Source: Phycisphaerae bacterium (GTDB taxonomy: Bacteria; Planctomycetota; Phycisphaerae; Tepidisphaerales; Tepidisphaeraceae). From it: DNA of 57,969 nt. The translations under genes were made by a program, and so were the position numbers. Shown here in pieces: positions 9,816 to 18,368 of this stretch (position 1 is its first letter; each line of letters begins with the position of its first letter). Where the stretch lies: assembly GCA_025924315.1 (NCBI GenBank), contig JAICIO010000032.1, positions 1 to 57,969 of the forward strand. Reading direction: 5' to 3'. The notes beneath the pieces are model-generated. The model made no database searches. It was given only the letters and a program-made list of their open reading frames with translations, and was not told the DNA's origin.

Positions 9816-9843
9816 TTGACATATTCCTGTATGGGGATATAAA
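9816..9843 (+). promoter_or_regulatory. Promoter with dyad operator for the arsR operon
   Basis: TTGACA (9816-9821), 16 bases, then TATAAA (9838-9843). The spacer contains an imperfect dyad (ATATTCC and GGGGATAT, 9821-9840) that reaches into the -10 box, where an ArsR dimer could block polymerase. The expected start of transcription (about 9850) is two bases from the ATG at 9852, so the arsR message may be leaderless. The rest of 9582-9851 has no other feature I can support. Confidence 0.65.
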
Positions 9844-9851
9844 TTTCACAT

Positions 9852-10190
9852 ATGGCCCGAGCCGCTACAACACTCGATCCGTTCAACGCCGTCGCCGAGC
9901 CGAAGCGCCGCCAAGTGCTCGAAGCCCTGGCCGAGCGTGAGATGCCCGTGAACGATCTCGTCGGAAGGCTCGGTTGGCCTCAGCCGATGGTTTCCAAACA
10001 CCTCGGTGTGCTGAAGGAGGTGGGTCTCGTGAACGTGCGACGCGATGGACGTCAACGCCTCTACCAAGTCAACGGCGAGAAGCTCAAAACCATTCACGAC
10101 TGGGCCAAGATGTTCGAACGCTTCTGGGCGCACCAGCTGCTTCGCATCAAGGAACAGGCCGAGCGGAAGCACAAGGAACGAACCAACTAA
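9852..10190 (+). CDS. ArsR-family winged-helix repressor
   Basis: 112 residues. A complete ArsR-type winged helix: EPKRRQVLEAL (about residues 18-28), the recognition helix in QPMVSKHLGVLKEVGLV (about 43-60) and the wing VRRDGRQRLYQVN. There are no Cys residues, so it is not a classical metal sensor of the CxC type. It belongs to the subgroup paired with SRPBCC proteins, which typically represses its own operon. The dyad in its promoter spacer fits autoregulation. A conventional Shine-Dalgarno site is missing. It is followed by the SRPBCC gene after 25 bp. Confidence 0.93.
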   Translation: MARAATTLDPFNAVAEPKRRQVLEALAEREMPVNDLVGRLGWPQPMVSKHLGVLKEVGLVNVRRDGRQRLYQVNGEKLKTIHDWAKMFERFWAHQLLRIKEQAERKHKERTN

Positions 10191-10215
10191 CTCTTCACTG
10201 AAAGGAAGGACGCAC

Positions 10216-10683
10216 ATGCCCCCTGCCACAACAGTCAATCAGGAACAGATTCAGACGCTCACGATCCGCCAGGAGGTGGAAATCGTCGCCACGATCGAAA
10301 CCGCATGGGAAGCCGTGCTCGATCAATTGGGACCGAAGAGCGAAATGCCCGATGGCAAGCCATTCCCATTCACGCTGGAAGCGTGGCCCGGCGGACGATG
10401 GTTTCGCGATCTCGGAAACAGCACGGGCCATCTCTGGGCACATGTGCAGGTCATCAAACCGCCGAAGCTGATCGAGCTTTGGGGCCCGATGATGATGTCC
10501 CATCCGGCCGTCAATCATCTGCAGTATCGACTGACCGCCGAGGGGTCGAAGACGCGCCTGCAGCTCGTCCATCGCGCGATCGGCATCATCGACGAACAAC
10601 ATCGCGAAGGCTTATCGCAGGGATGGGGATACTGGGTGAAGCGGATGAAGGACCTCGCAGAGCAACGCGCGAGCAAACGCTAG
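10216..10683 (+). CDS. SRPBCC (AHSA1/START-like) domain protein
   Basis: 155 residues from ATG 10216, with GGAAGGA at 10204-10210. The frame is open upstream but overlaps arsR and is not used. Typical helix-grip fold features are TIRQEVEIVATIETAWEAVL at the N-terminus, WPGGRWFRDLG in the middle and a C-terminal helix GWGYWVKRMKDL. These proteins bind a hydrophobic small molecule in a deep pocket, and the ligand cannot be inferred. Its place directly after arsR is a common arrangement in which both are induced by the same signal. Confidence 0.88.
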   Translation: MPPATTVNQEQIQTLTIRQEVEIVATIETAWEAVLDQLGPKSEMPDGKPFPFTLEAWPGGRWFRDLGNSTGHLWAHVQVIKPPKLIELWGPMMMSHPAVNHLQYRLTAEGSKTRLQLVHRAIGIIDEQHREGLSQGWGYWVKRMKDLAEQRASKR

Positions 10684-10709
10684 TCGCACAACGAAAGAAG
10701 GAGACTGTC

Positions 10710-11507
10710 ATGACGAAGCCAACCATCGTATCGAAAGCGGAATGGACAGAGGCCCGCAAGGCGCACCTGGCGAAGGAGAAGGTGAACACGCGTCAGCGCG
10801 ACGAGCTGGCGCGCGAGCGACGAAACCTGCCGTGGGTGCGCGTGGACGAGAATTACGTGTTCGACGCGCCGCAGGGAAAGGTGACGCTCGCCGATCTCTT
10901 CCGCGGAAAGAGTCAGCTCATCGTTTATCATTTCATGTTCGGCCCCGAGTGGGCGGAGGGATGTCCGAGTTGTTCGCTGCTGGCCGATCATATGAACGGC
11001 GCCCTGCCGCACCTGGCAGCGCGCGACACGTCGCTCGTCATGATCTCGCGCGCGCCGATCGGAGAGATCGAGGCGTTCAAGAAGCGTATGGGCTGGCAGT
11101 TCCCGTGGGTCTCATCCTTCGGCAATGACTTCAATCACGACTTCAACGTCTACTTCACGCCGGAGGAAAAGGCCAAAGGCGAGGTCTATTACAACTACAC
11201 GATGCAGCCGTTCCCCAGCGACGAAGCACCCGGCGCGAGCGTGTTCTACAAGGACCCGGAGACCGGCGAGATCTTCCACACGTACTCGACTTTCGGCCGC
11301 GGACTCGACACGTTTGTCACCGCATACGTGCTGCTCGATCTCGTGCCAAAAGGCCGCGATGAAGACGAGCTGCCGTTCAGCATGCAGTGGGTACGCCATC
11401 ACGACAAGTACGAAGCCGGCGCGAAGTTCCTCGATGCGGAAAAGCCGTACTGGCCGAAGGTCGCCGAGAAGAGCGGATGCTGCCATTCTGCGGAGGCGAC
11501 ACGATGA
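10710..11507 (+). CDS. DUF899 (thioredoxin-like) family protein
   Basis: 265 residues from ATG 10710, with AAGAAGGAG just upstream (10695-10703). DUF899 proteins have a thioredoxin-like fold of unknown substrate. VYHFMFGPEWAEGCPSCS contains a CPSC pair near residue 86-89 at the position of the redox motif. The aromatic-rich block YNYTMQPFPSDEAPGASVFY and the HTYSTFGRG segment are family hallmarks. The last residues include CC. The stop overlaps the next ATG (ATGA at 11504-11507), so the two genes are coupled. It is the third gene of the ArsR operon, so probably stress- or xenobiotic-induced. Confidence 0.9.
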   Translation: MTKPTIVSKAEWTEARKAHLAKEKVNTRQRDELARERRNLPWVRVDENYVFDAPQGKVTLADLFRGKSQLIVYHFMFGPEWAEGCPSCSLLADHMNGALPHLAARDTSLVMISRAPIGEIEAFKKRMGWQFPWVSSFGNDFNHDFNVYFTPEEKAKGEVYYNYTMQPFPSDEAPGASVFYKDPETGEIFHTYSTFGRGLDTFVTAYVLLDLVPKGRDEDELPFSMQWVRHHDKYEAGAKFLDAEKPYWPKVAEKSGCCHSAEATR

Positions 11508-11770
11508 ACGCGCGAACCTGCTGCCGCGAGGCGAGCCAGTGGCTGGCGCCGAGCATCGGCCTGGCTCTTATCCCGAAGTGCCCGATGTGCGTCGCCGCGT
11601 ACGTTGCGACAATCACCGGCGCCGGCATCTCGCTGCACACCGCCGCGGGAATCCGGTGGGGTCTGCTGATTCTCTGCATCAGCGCGATCGGTTTGGTTGG
11701 AATCCGAGCGGCCTTACGCTTGGTCGCCAAGTCGAACAACGAACGGTGGCACCGACATTCCTGTCGGTGA
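11504..11770 (+). CDS. Small Cys-containing membrane protein
   Basis: 88 residues. CC at residues 6-7, then ALIPKCPMCVAAYVATITGAG, with a CPMC pair at the mouth of the first helix, and a second helix LLILCISAIGLVGIRAAL. It resembles short MerC-like or redox membrane proteins that often accompany DUF899 genes. Transport or electron transfer is only a guess. The final residues (from about NNERW on) and the TGA stop are encoded by a paired-hairpin repeat that begins at 11745, so the original C-terminus may have been shorter or different. Confidence 0.75.
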   Translation: MNARTCCREASQWLAPSIGLALIPKCPMCVAAYVATITGAGISLHTAAGIRWGLLILCISAIGLVGIRAALRLVAKSNNERWHRHSCR

Positions 11771-11846
11771 TCGGACGCGGTAGTCCGCGGCCGACTCGGG
11801 TCGAGGGATACCTCGCCCCGTCACAGGCAAGAATGCCTGTGCCACC
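11745..11846. repeat. Paired-hairpin inverted repeat with compensatory changes
   Basis: The outer arms are 25 bases (11745-11769 and 11822-11846), both starting GGTGGCAC in their own orientation. Each arm folds on itself (8-bp stem, four-base loop TTCC or TTCT). The arms differ at five positions: four of these form two compensatory pairs in the stem (C-G against A-T, A-T against G-C) and the fifth is in the loop. The 52-base middle contains further short palindromes, such as CGAGGGATACCTCG. The element lies between convergent genes and supplies the stop of the left one. Confidence 0.85.
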
Positions 11847-11861
11847 AGTCTCACCGGCGTC

Positions 11862-13160
11862 CTAAAGCGCCGCCGCGTGCATGGCGACCTTGCGGAAGGC
11901 GCTGGCGAATTGTTCGATCGCTTCGGCGTCGTCGTGCTTGAACCACGGCACGCCGAACACTCGATCCGCCAGCGCCTCCGATCGCGGAAGCGAGCCTTTC
12001 GGCTGTCGCACGTCGCGCTCCGTGAAGGCGATGCGGGTTGGCTTGCCGTCGTGATAGACGTCCGCCTCGTTCAGCACCGGATGCAGGTGCAGCGGGAAAT
12101 TCGCTCCGCGGCCGGTTGCAACGCCTTCGGCATTTAGAGCTTCGATGAACTTCGTCACCGGCAGACCGTTGAGCTCTTCGGGCAGATAATGCCCGAGCGG
12201 GTTGTACCATCCGCCCATCGTCGAGTTGCTCTTCGGATCGACTCGATGCGCGCGGATTCCAGGCACCCCTTCGAGCAAATCCCAGAACCGATTCATCGCC
12301 CGCTGAATCTTGCTCATACGCGACGGATAATGCTTCAGCTGCACGCGTCCCATCGCGGCGCAGGTTTGGTTGAGCCGGCCTTTGATCGCGCCGAGCGGCA
12401 AGCCGCTCATGAACTGATCCGGCGCGACGATGCGCTTCAGCTCGGGATCGGTGAGTTCGCCCTTCGTGCGCTCGTAATGCCCGAACGCCAGCGCGCGCTC
12501 ATAGATCGAGCGATCGTTTGTCCATAAGATCCCGCCTTCACCGACGGAAAGACTCTTCCCCGACATGAGCGACGCTGCCGCGACGTCGCCGAAAGTGCCG
12601 ACCATCCGGCCGTTGTACATCGCGCCGTGCGCATGCGACACGTCCTCGATCAATTTGACCCGATGCTTCTTGCAGATTGCAACGATTGAATCCATATCGC
12701 AGGGATGCCCGCAGTAATGTACGACCATCACCGCTTTCGTTCGCGGCGTGATACGGCGCTCGATGTCTCGCGGATCGATGCAAAGCGTGTCGGCGTCGAT
12801 ATCGGCGAAGACGGGTGTCGCGCCGAGCGACATCGCCTGCAAGGCGCTCGCCCAATAGGTGACGCTCGGCACGATCATTTCGTCGCCGCGGCCAAGGCCG
12901 ACGCCGAACATCGCTTCAAGCAGCGATGCGGTGCCGTTGCAGCTCGCCAGCGCATATTTGGCCCCCGCCCACCCCGCAAATTCGCGCTCGAATTGCTTTG
13001 TAATGTCGCCGTAGGACATCGATCCGGCGCGAAGCACCTCAATTACCGCGCGTTCGTCCTCGTCCGTCACAATCGGCCAATGAAATAGCGACTTGTCGAA
13101 TTGCTCGACGCTCTTTGCCCCACCATGAATCGAGAGCTTCTGTGTCGATGTCTTAATCAT
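11862..13160 (-). CDS. DegT/DnrJ/EryC1/StrS-family PLP aminotransferase
   Basis: 432 residues from ATG 13160; an in-frame extension to 13433 covers the divergent gene and is not used. The family transfers an amino group to a keto-sugar, or is a related PLP enzyme, in the cytoplasm. The internal-aldimine Lys is K202 in MSGKSLSVGEGG. IEDVSHAHGA is the cofactor Asp/His block, and SCNGTASLLEAMFG binds the phosphate. The C-terminus has the LHLHPVLNEADVYHDG substrate loop. It is divergent from the BNR gene with only 42 bp between starts. It could belong to nucleotide-sugar or antibiotic-type sugar synthesis, but no partner genes lie nearby. Confidence 0.9.
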   Translation of the reverse strand: MIKTSTQKLSIHGGAKSVEQFDKSLFHWPIVTDEDERAVIEVLRAGSMSYGDITKQFEREFAGWAGAKYALASCNGTASLLEAMFGVGLGRGDEMIVPSVTYWASALQAMSLGATPVFADIDADTLCIDPRDIERRITPRTKAVMVVHYCGHPCDMDSIVAICKKHRVKLIEDVSHAHGAMYNGRMVGTFGDVAAASLMSGKSLSVGEGGILWTNDRSIYERALAFGHYERTKGELTDPELKRIVAPDQFMSGLPLGAIKGRLNQTCAAMGRVQLKHYPSRMSKIQRAMNRFWDLLEGVPGIRAHRVDPKSNSTMGGWYNPLGHYLPEELNGLPVTKFIEALNAEGVATGRGANFPLHLHPVLNEADVYHDGKPTRIAFTERDVRQPKGSLPRSEALADRVFGVPWFKHDDAEAIEQFASAFRKVAMHAAAL

Positions 13161-13202
13161 GTTCTCTTGCCCTTCCGCGTCCTCCGCATCATAACTGCTG
13201 CG

Positions 13203-14471
13203 ATGCGAAATGCGTTGTTGCTTGTGGTTGGATGCACGATTCTCCTCAGTACCCCTCTGCTCGCGGATGCAAAGCCTCATCTCGAATTGATCACCGACCG
13301 CTCCGGCGCCAGCGAAGCCTGCGGTCCCGTCGCCATCCGATGGGGGTTCATGTGCACGATCGGCGCGCGTTTCGAAGATCGTGTTTACGCGCTCAACTTC
13401 ACACGCACGCCGGACACTGCATGGGACGCTCAAACGCCGATCGAAGCGCCTCTCGCGTTGTGGTCACGGCACAGCGGGAAATGGACATCCGTACTTCTCG
13501 ACGGCCCTAAGCGCACGTATCAGACGCCGACGCTTTTGCTTTCGCCGGATGGTCGCGCGAATGTTTTCACGGTGCACCCGTTTGATTCAACGATTCAGTG
13601 GTTCCGCGCCGACGACGCGTCCAATACGAAATTCACCCGCAGCGAGATCGATATTGGCTGGGGCTCTTACATGAGCGGCGCGATCGACCGGAAAGGCGAG
13701 GCGGCGCTCGTGTATTGGACCAACGGCCCGGATTACAAACAGTCAAAGCTCGGCTGCACACTGCTCGACACAATCACCGGCAAGTCGCGAAATCTGATCG
13801 TTGATTCGCCGGGCGCACCGTATTGCTATAACCACGTCTTCTTCGATCAGACCGGCGTGCACATTCTAAGCACTCGCAGTGAGGTGGCGGACTTCAACAT
13901 CGCGGATTCACGAAATCACTACACCGATCTGCACTATTACCACTGCGCGAATCCGAACGCTGCTGAGCCGAAATGGCAACAGGTCGTGGTTGTTCAAAAC
14001 GAACGCGCCCGGTTCCAAACGCGGGCGAATCTCGTCGATCCGAGCGGTCGCGTGCATCTGTTGTATCAGTACGTTCTCGACGACGGGCACGGCAAAACCG
14101 CAGGCGGACTCAAGATGGTCTATGCCGCATCGCGCGAGCCAATTTCGTCTGAACACGTTCCGGAGTTCGTGTCTCACGAGATCGAATCGCCCGGCGAGGC
14201 GCGGCTGTTTATGACGAAAGAGGGCGCGATCTACATCGTGACGTACGACACCAGCAACACGCTGCAATACGCGAAAGTGCTCGATCCCGTCGCGGGGAAG
14301 TTTTCGGACTGGAAAACGCTTGAAACGGACGTGACGTTCAACCGTCTCTTCCCGATCGACGCGCGAAGTGGGTCGACGCCATCGGATGAACTCGCCGCGA
14401 TCCTCATCCCCGCGATAAACATTCCGGAAAAGAACAACATGTACTATTTCACGATCGACCCGGCCCAATGA
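13203..14471 (+). CDS. Exported BNR/sialidase-like propeller protein
   Basis: 422 residues from ATG 13203 with a clear signal peptide (MRNALLLVVGCTILLSTPLLA). Repeated blocks such as RVHLLYQYVLDDG, GAIYIVTYDTSNTLQYAKV and RANVFTVHPFDSTIQWFRAD look like BNR-type propeller blades that alternate hydrophobic strands with Asp-rich turns. No catalytic set of a known family was recognised. It could be a glycan-binding or glycan-cleaving exoenzyme. It is convergent with the deacetylase gene (stops at 14471 and 14472 touch) and so stands alone. Confidence 0.75.
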   Translation: MRNALLLVVGCTILLSTPLLADAKPHLELITDRSGASEACGPVAIRWGFMCTIGARFEDRVYALNFTRTPDTAWDAQTPIEAPLALWSRHSGKWTSVLLDGPKRTYQTPTLLLSPDGRANVFTVHPFDSTIQWFRADDASNTKFTRSEIDIGWGSYMSGAIDRKGEAALVYWTNGPDYKQSKLGCTLLDTITGKSRNLIVDSPGAPYCYNHVFFDQTGVHILSTRSEVADFNIADSRNHYTDLHYYHCANPNAAEPKWQQVVVVQNERARFQTRANLVDPSGRVHLLYQYVLDDGHGKTAGGLKMVYAASREPISSEHVPEFVSHEIESPGEARLFMTKEGAIYIVTYDTSNTLQYAKVLDPVAGKFSDWKTLETDVTFNRLFPIDARSGSTPSDELAAILIPAINIPEKNNMYYFTIDPAQ

Positions 14472-16190
14472 TCAGAAGGTGAACGTCGCAGGCTTCTTCA
14501 CTTCGATCGATTGCGTCACCGCGCGCCACGCAAATCCCCAGGCGTGGAAATCGGACGTGCGGTCCAAATACAGCACCGTCGCATCCGCCAAATCGCGTTC
14601 TCCGCTGAGCGTCACGGTCGCATCGCCTGCGTCGAATTTCTCGACGCGTACTTTTCTCCGTGCGCGTTCCCAGTCGTTGATCTCCCGCGCCGTCCACCAC
14701 TCCAGGCCTTCCTCGCGCGCCCGCCGCACGCACATCCGAAACGCCTCCGCCACCTCCGGCTTGACCGTATGAAACGGATGAAAAAGCTGATGCAGAATTC
14801 CGTGGCGCCGCTTTACGCTCGCAAGCAGCGGCTCGAACACGTGCGTCGGCGCCCACGCCGGCATGTCCCACACATGCGTGCACAGTTCCATGCAGTCGAT
14901 CGTCTCGCCACGAAACGTGACGGGAATGTACGGATGACACGTGCCGAAGGTAAAGCCGCATTCACCGGTCTTGCTCGGCGATTTCGTCTGATCCAGCTCG
15001 ATGCCAACCCTCGCACACCACTCGAAGAATTCGCAATCCCCCTCCCAGCGCGTGCCGTGATTCTTGTTGCTGACAGGCCGTTCGCCGAATTGCTCAGACA
15101 GATCGCGGTGCTGTCGCCGCCAATCTTCCTCGGACCAGTTTGTCCCCTCGCCGAGCGCGTCGTAATGCGTCGCGAGCTCATGCCCTGCCGCTCGAATCTT
15201 CGCGGTGAGCGCTGCGTCGTAACCCGGCAGGATGATGCACCACGTCGTCTTGATCTTCGTTTCATCGAGCAGCCGAAGCAGATCCTCCGCCTTTTCCGGC
15301 TCATTTCCGTCACTGTCGTGCGAGATGTGCGCCAGCGCCGATAGTCTTCTTGGATAGAGCCACAACATCGCGAGCGGCACATCGTGCTGCTGTGCGAGAT
15401 AGAAGATCGACCGCAACAACAGTTCGCGCCACAGATCCGCGATGGGTTCGAGAAAGGCACGAAACTTTCCACCGCTCTCCGGCACCGGATCGCGATCGAA
15501 ATCCCAGTCGAGCACCGCGCCGTCGTCCGCCTTCAACACGTGATCATCCACCGCGCCGGACCCGTCCGCGGCCGGAACGCCATCGCGAGACACTCCTATG
15601 CCCTGCTGAATGCGAACGATCGTGCCGGTGAGATTCACCGCGATGAAGATCGTGCGGCCGTTGCCGATCACGTTCTCGACGACCCCGGGACGATCAGTCG
15701 GTTGACCGTGCTTTCCGTTGACCGTCGCGAGAACTCTCGCGCTCGTCGCGGTCACAGTCGATCCGCCGAAAAGATGTAGCGGACGAGTGACGTGACCGAG
15801 CGCAGGATGCGAATCCTCGCGCGCGGCGAGATAACCTTCCCCAAGAGATCGCACCCCGCCGCCCCACGACGAAATCTCTGGCTCGACCGGCGCAACGCCC
15901 AGCAACGAACCCATCCCGCACGTTCCGCCGATCGACAGCCATGCGCCTCCGCGTCCAATCCAGCGCGTCAGCTTCTCGCGAAATGAATCGGAGAATTCTG
16001 CGTCGCCGATGGTGACGAGAAGCCGAAGGCGATCCAGCGATCGTTCGAGATCGCCGAAGTCGATCCGCTGATGAAACAATCCCGCGTGATCGAGGATCTC
16101 GAAAATGTAATTCGGATAGGTCACCGTCCGCGCGGTGTTCGGCCGTCGCTCCGGCAATACGCAAATCCCAATCGGCAGATCTTCACACAT
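14472..16190 (-). CDS. Amidotransferase-like domain fused to a polysaccharide deacetylase
   Basis: 572 residues, no signal peptide. Residues 1-220 resemble the glutamine-amidotransferase-like fold used as an accessory domain in GH42 enzymes (RLLVTIGDAEFSD, GRGGAWLSIGGTCGMGS). No nucleophile elbow is evident, so it is probably non-catalytic. Residues 285-480 form an NodB-like deacetylase: HDSDGNEPE near residue 291 holds the metal Asp, with GHELATHYDALGEG and HPFHTVKPE further on. A short C-terminal beta domain follows. It is the last gene of the six-gene minus-strand operon and overlaps the MFS gene by eight bases. A cytoplasmic deacetylase would act on imported sugars rather than on the wall (inference). 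Confidence 0.85.
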   Translation of the reverse strand: MCEDLPIGICVLPERRPNTARTVTYPNYIFEILDHAGLFHQRIDFGDLERSLDRLRLLVTIGDAEFSDSFREKLTRWIGRGGAWLSIGGTCGMGSLLGVAPVEPEISSWGGGVRSLGEGYLAAREDSHPALGHVTRPLHLFGGSTVTATSARVLATVNGKHGQPTDRPGVVENVIGNGRTIFIAVNLTGTIVRIQQGIGVSRDGVPAADGSGAVDDHVLKADDGAVLDWDFDRDPVPESGGKFRAFLEPIADLWRELLLRSIFYLAQQHDVPLAMLWLYPRRLSALAHISHDSDGNEPEKAEDLLRLLDETKIKTTWCIILPGYDAALTAKIRAAGHELATHYDALGEGTNWSEEDWRRQHRDLSEQFGERPVSNKNHGTRWEGDCEFFEWCARVGIELDQTKSPSKTGECGFTFGTCHPYIPVTFRGETIDCMELCTHVWDMPAWAPTHVFEPLLASVKRRHGILHQLFHPFHTVKPEVAEAFRMCVRRAREEGLEWWTAREINDWERARRKVRVEKFDAGDATVTLSGERDLADATVLYLDRTSDFHAWGFAWRAVTQSIEVKKPATFTF

Positions 16191-17511
16191 CGCGCGACAT
16201 CCTCGGCGAGAGAAACCCCACGGCGACGATCGCCGCGATCAGCATGATGAGCGACAGCGCGACGTTCGGCGTATGATCCATCAGCCATGCCAATCCGAGG
16301 GGCGCGAGCCCGGGGATCAGACACGCGGTGTAATAAATCGCCAGGTACTGGTGCATGCGTGACTGATCGGCGCTGCGCATCACCGCGAGCAGCACGTAGA
16401 ACAAACTCCCAAACGCCGCGGTGGTGATCATGAGCAGCGGCACGAGCTGAAATCGTCCCCACGAGAGCATCGACAGTGGAACTGCGAGAAGGATGAGCAC
16501 CGCCAACCCGCCCGCGACGCGCGCGGGACCGATGCGATGCGAGATGTATCCGAACAAGAGCAGGCCCGGAATCATGACGTACGGGCGAGACGCGACGAAC
16601 AGCGCCTTATCGTCCGCGCCGGTGAATCCGCGATATTTCACCGCGTACGCGAGCATCACGGGCGTGAGGCTGACGAGCGCGATCGCGAACGGAGCGATGC
16701 GCAGCGTCGCGCGGAAACGATCGTCGGTTTGCACCGTTTGCCAGAGCATCGCGAGGTAGCCGCCGAACGTCAGCTTCGGCTCATTCGAGACCGGCGGTTT
16801 GTATTCCTTCAAGCCGAGGATCACGAACAGGCAGACAAAGCCGTTGCTCGCGAAGATCAGCATTGCGACGGCGTAATTCCTGGGATACGGCAAGGGCGAA
16901 TGGCTACTGATGAGCCATCCCGCGAGACCCGCGGTCAGTAATGTCGAAGCCTGCCCCAATGCGCCCGCCTGACCCATGATCTTCGATCGCTTGCTGTCGG
17001 GGAAAATGCGCGCAAATAAATCCCAGCACGGCAGGATCGTCACGCCCAGCGCCAGCGAATAGCAGATCACGCATGCGGAGAAAATAACGACCATTGCACG
17101 CTCGGACTCAACGCGCAACAGGGCGATCGCCAGCGCGAGAATCGGCAGATACATCGCCGCCACCGAAGCGGCATAGACGCGCGTGCGTGACGCTCGCGCG
17201 CCCATCAGCCAGCCGAGGAGCAAAATTGGAATGTACGAGATGCTGTAATCGACAACGGTCGGCAGCGCGACGATCCATGTCGGCGCATGCAGCCGCATCG
17301 CGAGCGTCGGCACGAAGACGGACATGTCGCCAAAGGGGCTGGCGCCGAGGCTCACCAGCACAATCAGCATGTAGAGCAGATAATTCCGTTTTGCGTATTG
17401 AGAGAGATAGGCTTCCTGATCCGCAGCAAGCGGTGATTCAGGCGCGCCATTGGTCACGGTCGCCATCGCCGCGCCGGGACCTTCGATACTCGCATCGAGT
17501 GAATCAGTCAT
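16183..17511 (-). CDS. MFS transporter
   Basis: 442 residues with about twelve hydrophobic helices, for example YLLYMLIVLVSLGASPFGDM, YIPILLLGWLMGARASRTRV (with the basic loop between helices 2 and 3) and LPLLMITTAAFGSLFYVLLAV-type segments in the second half. A cytoplasmic loop near residues 235-265 separates the halves. It is likely an inner-membrane symporter for a sugar or oligosaccharide, judged from the genes around it. Its ATG overlaps the stop of the transglutaminase gene by four bases, and it overlaps the deacetylase by eight. It is the only transporter in the six-gene operon, so the likely entry point for the substrate. Confidence 0.88.
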   Translation of the reverse strand: MTDSLDASIEGPGAAMATVTNGAPESPLAADQEAYLSQYAKRNYLLYMLIVLVSLGASPFGDMSVFVPTLAMRLHAPTWIVALPTVVDYSISYIPILLLGWLMGARASRTRVYAASVAAMYLPILALAIALLRVESERAMVVIFSACVICYSLALGVTILPCWDLFARIFPDSKRSKIMGQAGALGQASTLLTAGLAGWLISSHSPLPYPRNYAVAMLIFASNGFVCLFVILGLKEYKPPVSNEPKLTFGGYLAMLWQTVQTDDRFRATLRIAPFAIALVSLTPVMLAYAVKYRGFTGADDKALFVASRPYVMIPGLLLFGYISHRIGPARVAGGLAVLILLAVPLSMLSWGRFQLVPLLMITTAAFGSLFYVLLAVMRSADQSRMHQYLAIYYTACLIPGLAPLGLAWLMDHTPNVALSLIMLIAAIVAVGFLSPRMSRDV

Positions 17512-18356
17512 GAAGCGTTTTCAATCGGCGGCGCGCCGTAATAGACCGCGATACCATCGGCCTTGGGATGAATGCTCGGCCAGGTGTTTACGATTTCGCG
17601 ATGATCGCGCATCCACTCGAGCGTCGGCAATTCGCCTTCTTCTGTTTGTGGAATGAATCCGCGCGGAAACATGTCGGTGTCCGCCAAAACCCAACGATCG
17701 CCCAGGAGAATCTCGCTGTATCGGTGGCTGATGCCTTGAACCAGCCTCGCTCGCCAACCGCCAGCTTGCGCGAGCTGTGTCACGACAAATGCTTGATGTC
17801 CGCAGCGGCCTTCATGCAATGCGAGCAGCTCGAGCGCGTCGTTCACGCATCCGCGGAGGCCCCAATCGCCCGTGAGTTTTTCGCCGAACGGATTGCACCA
17901 AATGCCGACGTGTTTGCCGAACGCTTTCGCCTCCGCGTACGCGTGCTTCGCCCACGGCGCTTCGAGATCTTCGGGATACGCTTCCGCCTGATCGGTCGGC
18001 GGACAACATTCCCGACGTAGCGTGTCGATCGCATCCGCTTCCAGCGGCTGTTCGACCGGCGGCCAGAACATCATCTGTTGCACGAAGTCGATCAACGCAA
18101 CAAAGCGCTCCCGATCCGTGTCGGCTCTTGCCCAGACGCGAGAGATGATCCGCTGCAGCTCCGCTTCGCGATCGATGCCCTTGAGTTGTTCACGAACGAA
18201 GGCGATTTTCTCGGCGCGATAGCCGAGCGCGATCTTCCAATATGTTTCCGGTGTCCACGGCGGAAGCTCGCCCATCAGGAACCAGGGACGCACCGGTGCA
18301 CCGCGCGGACACCACTCCGGGTCGAACTGATAATTCCAATCGAGCGTCCACGCCAT
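17508..18356 (-). CDS. Transglutaminase-like protein (second copy in the operon)
   Basis: 282 residues, no signal peptide. The papain-fold triad is visible: C185 in HEGRCGHQAF, H211 in ISHRYSEI and D226 in LADTDMF. The first 130 residues are a Trp-rich alpha region (WTLDWNYQFDPEWCPRGAP). Bacterial members are peptidases, amidases or cross-linking enzymes. It is coupled to the MFS gene by a four-base overlap and separated by 12 bp from the barrel protein upstream. It is not a close copy of the other transglutaminase-like protein of this operon (20291-21517), so the two probably act on different bonds. Confidence 0.85.
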   Translation of the reverse strand: MAWTLDWNYQFDPEWCPRGAPVRPWFLMGELPPWTPETYWKIALGYRAEKIAFVREQLKGIDREAELQRIISRVWARADTDRERFVALIDFVQQMMFWPPVEQPLEADAIDTLRRECCPPTDQAEAYPEDLEAPWAKHAYAEAKAFGKHVGIWCNPFGEKLTGDWGLRGCVNDALELLALHEGRCGHQAFVVTQLAQAGGWRARLVQGISHRYSEILLGDRWVLADTDMFPRGFIPQTEEGELPTLEWMRDHREIVNTWPSIHPKADGIAVYYGAPPIENAS

Positions 18357-18368
18357 CCGCGGTGTTCC

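Noticed and set aside
13161-13433. 91-codon N-terminal extension of the DegT-type aminotransferase
   Set aside because: It would overlap the divergent exported gene, and ATG 13160 gives the usual family length.
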